From JAJPHW01 sp963799065 (GTDB lineage: Bacteria; Acidobacteriota; Terriglobia; Terriglobales; Acidobacteriaceae), in NCBI GenBank assembly GCA_963799065.1, contig CAWCVJ010000001.1, forward strand, positions 806,001-870,000: a DNA stretch of 64,000 nucleotides. Direction: 5' to 3'. The notes beneath the pieces were generated by a model. The model was not told the DNA's origin. It made no database searches and saw only the letters and a list, made by a program, of their open reading frames with translations. Of the stretch, positions 60,887 through 64,000 are shown in pieces. The position numbers and the translations under genes were made by a program. Within the stretch, counting starts at the first letter, position 1. Every line of letters starts with the position of its first letter.

Positions 60887-62368
60887 ATGGAAACTCCTGA
60901 TTTTCGCGAATTTTCGCGCCTTGCGCACGAGCATAGTTTGGTTCCGGTGATGAAGTCGGTGGCAGCTGACCTGCTGACGCCGGTGTCGGCATTTCTGGCG
61001 ATTGGTGGCGGCCAGCACGATAGTTTTCTGCTGGAGTCGGTGGAGCGCGGCGAGCAGGTTGGACGCTATACGTTTCTGGGCGTGAAGCCGTATATGCGGA
61101 TGCAGGCCCGGCTCGGGGAAGTTGTGATTCAGCGCGGACGGAAGCGTGAGCGGCGGAAAGAGCCTGCCTTGCACGTTGCCCGAGAGTTGCTGCGCGAGCA
61201 TCGCTTCGCCGCGTTTCCGGGCTTACCTCCGTTTGCCGCGGGCGCGGTGGGATATTTCGCCTACGATGCGGTGCGCGAGTTGGAAAAGATCGGCGACTCC
61301 GCCAAGGATGATTTAGGGCTTCCCGATTGTTCGCTGCTATTTTTTGATCGATTGCTGGCCTTCGATCATTTGCGCCATCAGATTCATATCATCGCCAGCG
61401 CCGATGTTTCGCGGGAGAAGCCGCGTGCGGCTTACGATCGCGCCGTTGCCGATATTCGCCGGATTGAGTCCCAACTCTCAGCGGGATTGCGGCGATTGCA
61501 ATGGCAAGTCGCGGGCGGCAAATCGAAATCGAAGCTGAAGATTAATGCTGAGACGAGTCGGAAGAAGTTCACTCAGAGCGTCGATAAGGCGAAGGACTAT
61601 ATTTCTGCCGGCGATGTGTTCCAGGTGGTGCTTTCGCAGCGGCTTGATTTTGTTCCCAAGGTTAAGGGATTCGATATTTATCGCGCGCTGCGCACGGTGA
61701 ATCCGTCCCCTTATATGTATTATCTGCGGACGGATGATACGCAGGTGCTCGGGTCGTCGCCGGAAATGCTGGTGCGGGTTACGGGACGGAAGCTGGAGTA
61801 TCGTCCGATTGCGGGGACGCACCCGCGAGGGCATGACGAGGCGTCGGATAAGCTTTTCGCCGCGCAGATGCTGGCCGATGAAAAAGAACGCGCCGAGCAT
61901 GTCATGCTGGTCGATCTCGGGCGCAACGACTTGGGGCGCGTCAGCGAATACGGATCGGTGCAGGTGCGCGATCTGATGTATGTCGAGAAGTACTCGCATG
62001 TGATGCACATTGTTTCGTCGCTCGAAGGCAGGCTGCGCGAGGGCCTCGATGCGCTGGATGCGTTTGCCGCGTGCTTTCCGGCGGGTACCTTAACGGGCGC
62101 GCCGAAGGTGCGGGCCATGCAAATCATCGAAGAGCTCGAGCCTACGCGACGAGGCATCTATGGGGGGTCGGTTTTGTACGCGGACTTCGCGGGCAATCTG
62201 GATTCGTGTATCGCAATTCGAACTTTGCTCATGCAAGGCGATCATGCGTACTTGCAAGCGGGGGCCGGAATTGTGGCGGATTCGAATCCTGAGAGTGAGT
62301 TTCAGGAGTGCATGAATAAAGCAAAAGCTGTGCTGCGGGCGGTGGAAGCGGCGCGGTCGCGGGGCTAG
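60887..62368 (+). CDS. trpE: Anthranilate synthase component I
   Basis: Chorismate to anthranilate, first step of tryptophan synthesis, using ammonia from TrpG. 493 residues from the ATG at 60887; a longer frame from 60689 lies in the promoter region. Motifs are SFLLESVERGEQVGRYTFLG (tryptophan feedback site LLES), YRPIAGTHPRGHDE and FPAGTLTGAPKVRAMQIIEELEPTRRG. The neighbouring trpG is on the other strand, facing it, only 5 bases apart, rather than downstream in an operon. Confidence 0.96.
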   Translation: METPDFREFSRLAHEHSLVPVMKSVAADLLTPVSAFLAIGGGQHDSFLLESVERGEQVGRYTFLGVKPYMRMQARLGEVVIQRGRKRERRKEPALHVARELLREHRFAAFPGLPPFAAGAVGYFAYDAVRELEKIGDSAKDDLGLPDCSLLFFDRLLAFDHLRHQIHIIASADVSREKPRAAYDRAVADIRRIESQLSAGLRRLQWQVAGGKSKSKLKINAETSRKKFTQSVDKAKDYISAGDVFQVVLSQRLDFVPKVKGFDIYRALRTVNPSPYMYYLRTDDTQVLGSSPEMLVRVTGRKLEYRPIAGTHPRGHDEASDKLFAAQMLADEKERAEHVMLVDLGRNDLGRVSEYGSVQVRDLMYVEKYSHVMHIVSSLEGRLREGLDALDAFAACFPAGTLTGAPKVRAMQIIEELEPTRRGIYGGSVLYADFAGNLDSCIAIRTLLMQGDHAYLQAGAGIVADSNPESEFQECMNKAKAVLRAVEAARSRG

Positions 62369-62373
62369 TAATC

Positions 62374-62949
62374 TCAGCTCTTCAGAAAGTTTGCAATCAG
62401 TTTCTTGCCTTCGCTGGTGAGTACGCTTTCCGGATGGAACTGTACTCCTTCAACCGGAAACTGGCGGTGGCGTAGTCCCATGATGGTGCGGGTTCCGTCG
62501 GATTCCGTGGTGAAAGCGCTGACTTCTAATTCTTTCGGCAGAGAATCTTCTTCGACGATCAGCGAGTGGTAGCGGGTTGCCGTGAGCGGCATGGGCAATC
62601 CTTGAAAGATGGTGCGATTGTCGTGGAGTACTTTGCTGGTTTTGCCATGCATGAGCTTGTTGGCGCGGATGACATTGCCGCCGAAGGCCTCGCCGATGGC
62701 TTGATGTCCCAGGCAGACACCTAGAAGCGGCACTTTTCCGGCGAAGTGGCGAATCAACGGAACGCTTATCCCCGCTTCGCTTGGAGTGCATGGCCCCGGC
62801 GAAATCAGAATATGTTTGGGACGCATCTTTTCTATCTCTGCTGCCGTCACCTGATCGTTACGGCGCACAACCACTTCGGCGCCCAGTTCTCCCAGATATT
62901 GCACGAGGTTGTAGGTGAACGAGTCGTAGTTGTCCAGCACAAAAACCAT
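62374..62949 (-). CDS. trpG: Anthranilate/aminodeoxychorismate synthase glutamine amidotransferase
   Basis: 191 residues from the ATG at 62947-62949, MVFVLDNYDSFTYNLVQYLGELGA. The class I amidotransferase triad is visible: Cys in LLGVCLGHQAIGEAFGG, His and Glu in VEGVQFHPES. It supplies ammonia to TrpE and perhaps to PabB. ORF extension to 63267 runs into the PilZ gene region and is not real. It is convergent with trpE and divergent from the PilZ gene, so it has its own promoter. Confidence 0.93.
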   Translation of the reverse strand: MVFVLDNYDSFTYNLVQYLGELGAEVVVRRNDQVTAAEIEKMRPKHILISPGPCTPSEAGISVPLIRHFAGKVPLLGVCLGHQAIGEAFGGNVIRANKLMHGKTSKVLHDNRTIFQGLPMPLTATRYHSLIVEEDSLPKELEVSAFTTESDGTRTIMGLRHRQFPVEGVQFHPESVLTSEGKKLIANFLKS

Positions 62950-63004
62950 AGAAGTATCTTGACACACCGCGCTCAAACCGCCATGCTTAGGTCTCAAACG
63001 ACCT

Positions 63005-63334
63005 ATGGATGAAGCCTCGGAAGAGAAGCGGTCCACACGACGATTTCCGCTGAAACTGCCCGTCTCGGTGAGCAGCGAGGAGGGTGCGACGAAGCCTCTG
63101 ACTGCGCATACCCGCGACGTGAGCGCACGCGGCGTTTGCTTTTTCGCCGATGCTGCGATTGCCAGCGGGTCCGGCGTCGAATTCACGCTTACGCTGCCCC
63201 CCGAAATCACCCTCACCGAGAGTATTCGGGTGCGCTGCAAAGGCAAAGTATTGCGCGTCGAAGACACCGGTGCAGACGGGAAAAGGGCGATTGCCGCGGT
63301 GATTGAGGATTACGAATTCCTCGCAGGATACTAG
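63005..63334 (+). CDS. Small PilZ-domain protein
   Basis: 109 residues. A PilZ domain fills most of it: SEEKRSTRRFPLKLPVSVSS (arginine motif), then HTRDVSARGVCFFAD, the D-x-S-x-x-G element, and VRCKGKVLRVEDTGADGKRAIAAVIEDYEF. It lacks any other domain, the minimal c-di-GMP adapter type. It is divergent from trpG, 55 bases apart, and the next gene starts 15 bases downstream. Confidence 0.85.
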   Translation: MDEASEEKRSTRRFPLKLPVSVSSEEGATKPLTAHTRDVSARGVCFFADAAIASGSGVEFTLTLPPEITLTESIRVRCKGKVLRVEDTGADGKRAIAAVIEDYEFLAGY

Positions 63335-63349
63335 TCGCTGGCATCTTCC

Positions 63350-64000
63350 ATGAAGTCGCTCTCGCTCGCCCTCGTTTTATTCTCTCTGTCGCTGCCAATC
63401 ATTGTGGCGCAGACGCCGGAGGCCACTGTTTCGTCCGCTCCGCTGCAAATTCACTTCTCGGGAGCGAACCTGGCCTCAGGTTCGGCGGTGACGGCCGGAT
63501 CGGATACAGAGTTGGTCGATATCGCGCCCGAGGGGCAAGTACGAGTGTGCGCGGGTAGCACGGTCTCGTTTACTTATCCGCAGACGCGCCGCGAAGTGAT
63601 GCTGTCTTTGAGTTCGGGAAGTTTGGAAGCCGACCTCAAGTTGCAGAGTTCGTCGAACTCGATTCTTACTCCGGACTTTCGGATTTTACTCGCCGGGCCG
63701 GGTGAGTTTCACTTTGCCACGGCCGTGGATGCGCGCGGGAATACTTGCGTCCGTACGTTGCCGGGAAATACTGCGGCGCTGATGGTGAGTGAAATGTTGG
63801 GCACGGGCGTCTACCAGATCAAACCCTCGGAGCAAGTGGAATTTCGCGGTGGGCGTCTCGATGCGGCGAACGCGAATCCGCCGCCCGATTGTGGATGCCC
63901 TGCGCCGTTGCCTCCCATCACTCATGCTCAGCCGGAGAGTGCGCCGTTGCCACCTTCCAAGCCCGACGACGTTCACGTTCAGGTGGATGCTTCGTTTGCG
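63350..64000 (+). CDS. Exported protein of unknown function (3' part missing)
   Basis: At least 217 codons, cut by the window end. From the ATG at 63350 a signal peptide is plain (MKSLSLALVLFSLSLPIIVAQ). The mature part is beta-rich and mentions VRVCAGSTVSFTYPQTRREVMLSLSSGSLEADLKL, LLAGPGEFHFATAVDARGNTC and YQIKPSEQVEFRGGRLD, a pattern resembling FecR-type periplasmic domains, followed by a proline-rich linker (PPPDCGCPAPLPPI). Beyond the edge nothing can be said. It follows the small PilZ gene by 15 bases. Confidence 0.65.
   Translation, partial: MKSLSLALVLFSLSLPIIVAQTPEATVSSAPLQIHFSGANLASGSAVTAGSDTELVDIAPEGQVRVCAGSTVSFTYPQTRREVMLSLSSGSLEADLKLQSSSNSILTPDFRILLAGPGEFHFATAVDARGNTCVRTLPGNTAALMVSEMLGTGVYQIKPSEQVEFRGGRLDAANANPPPDCGCPAPLPPITHAQPESAPLPPSKPDDVHVQVDASFA

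Overview
The window looks like a piece of an Acidobacteriota chromosome, probably class Terriglobia. I infer this from the mix of gene families and did not confirm it by any search. Pointers are several PilZ proteins, a CRTAC1/UnbV FG-GAP protein, a choice-of-anchor-D beta-propeller protein, a YpdA-type reductase, a tgt-yajC pair, and AcrB-type efflux without an outer-membrane partner. Genes are dense, lie on both strands and are mostly housekeeping. I see no prophage, insertion sequence, CRISPR array or rRNA.

Layout. 1-5.1 kb: yajC (cut by the window edge), tgt, a lone MazE/AbrB-type antitoxin, a TonB-C-like protein, fumC, a DUF433/DUF5615 toxin-antitoxin-like pair and a DUF4230 protein, all on the minus strand. 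5.2-14.4 kb: ypdA, a SurA-like isomerase, an exported beta-propeller protein, a flippase-like membrane protein, nrdR with an NAD-type isocitrate dehydrogenase, and a Tat-exported glycosidase-like protein with a discoidin domain. 14.4-19.2 kb: a minus-strand operon of two related GAF-domain proteins (one a PilZ-GAF-TM-Sel1 fusion) and an S9 peptidase. 19.5-23.5 kb: an ankyrin protein, a WecA/MraY-type phosphosugar transferase with a soluble extension, and a Wza-type export protein.

23.9-34.9 kb is a carbohydrate block. tkt-tal-pgi-gnd-zwf-glk run in one direction with short gaps or 4-base overlaps. pgl lies beyond glk on the same strand, behind two unrelated small genes. Together they encode glucose phosphorylation, the oxidative pentose phosphate pathway and its non-oxidative return. 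35.2-43.0 kb holds PilZ, two small related proteins of unknown function, a secreted protein with a clear terminator, an LrgAB-like pair next to tRNA-Arg(CCG), a glycine-rich RRM protein, a CRTAC1-type protein, and a DUF1223 gene flanked by two hairpin repeats of one family. 43.2-53.5 kb: RND efflux genes, rsmA, glgA, dinB, an FkbM methyltransferase with a probable frameshift, and a Tat-type SDR.

53.8-57.6 kb contains a VapBC-type module with a palindromic operator, then the most interesting locus: a SAM-I riboswitch ahead of thrC, a MoaD/ThiS-like sulfur-carrier gene and hom. SAM control of a homoserine/threonine-type operon that also carries a sulfur carrier suggests a role in homocysteine and methionine supply. 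57.8-64 kb: an AAA ATPase, a VOC protein, an MBL-fold hydrolase, convergent trpE and trpG, a small PilZ protein, and the start of an exported protein cut by the window end.
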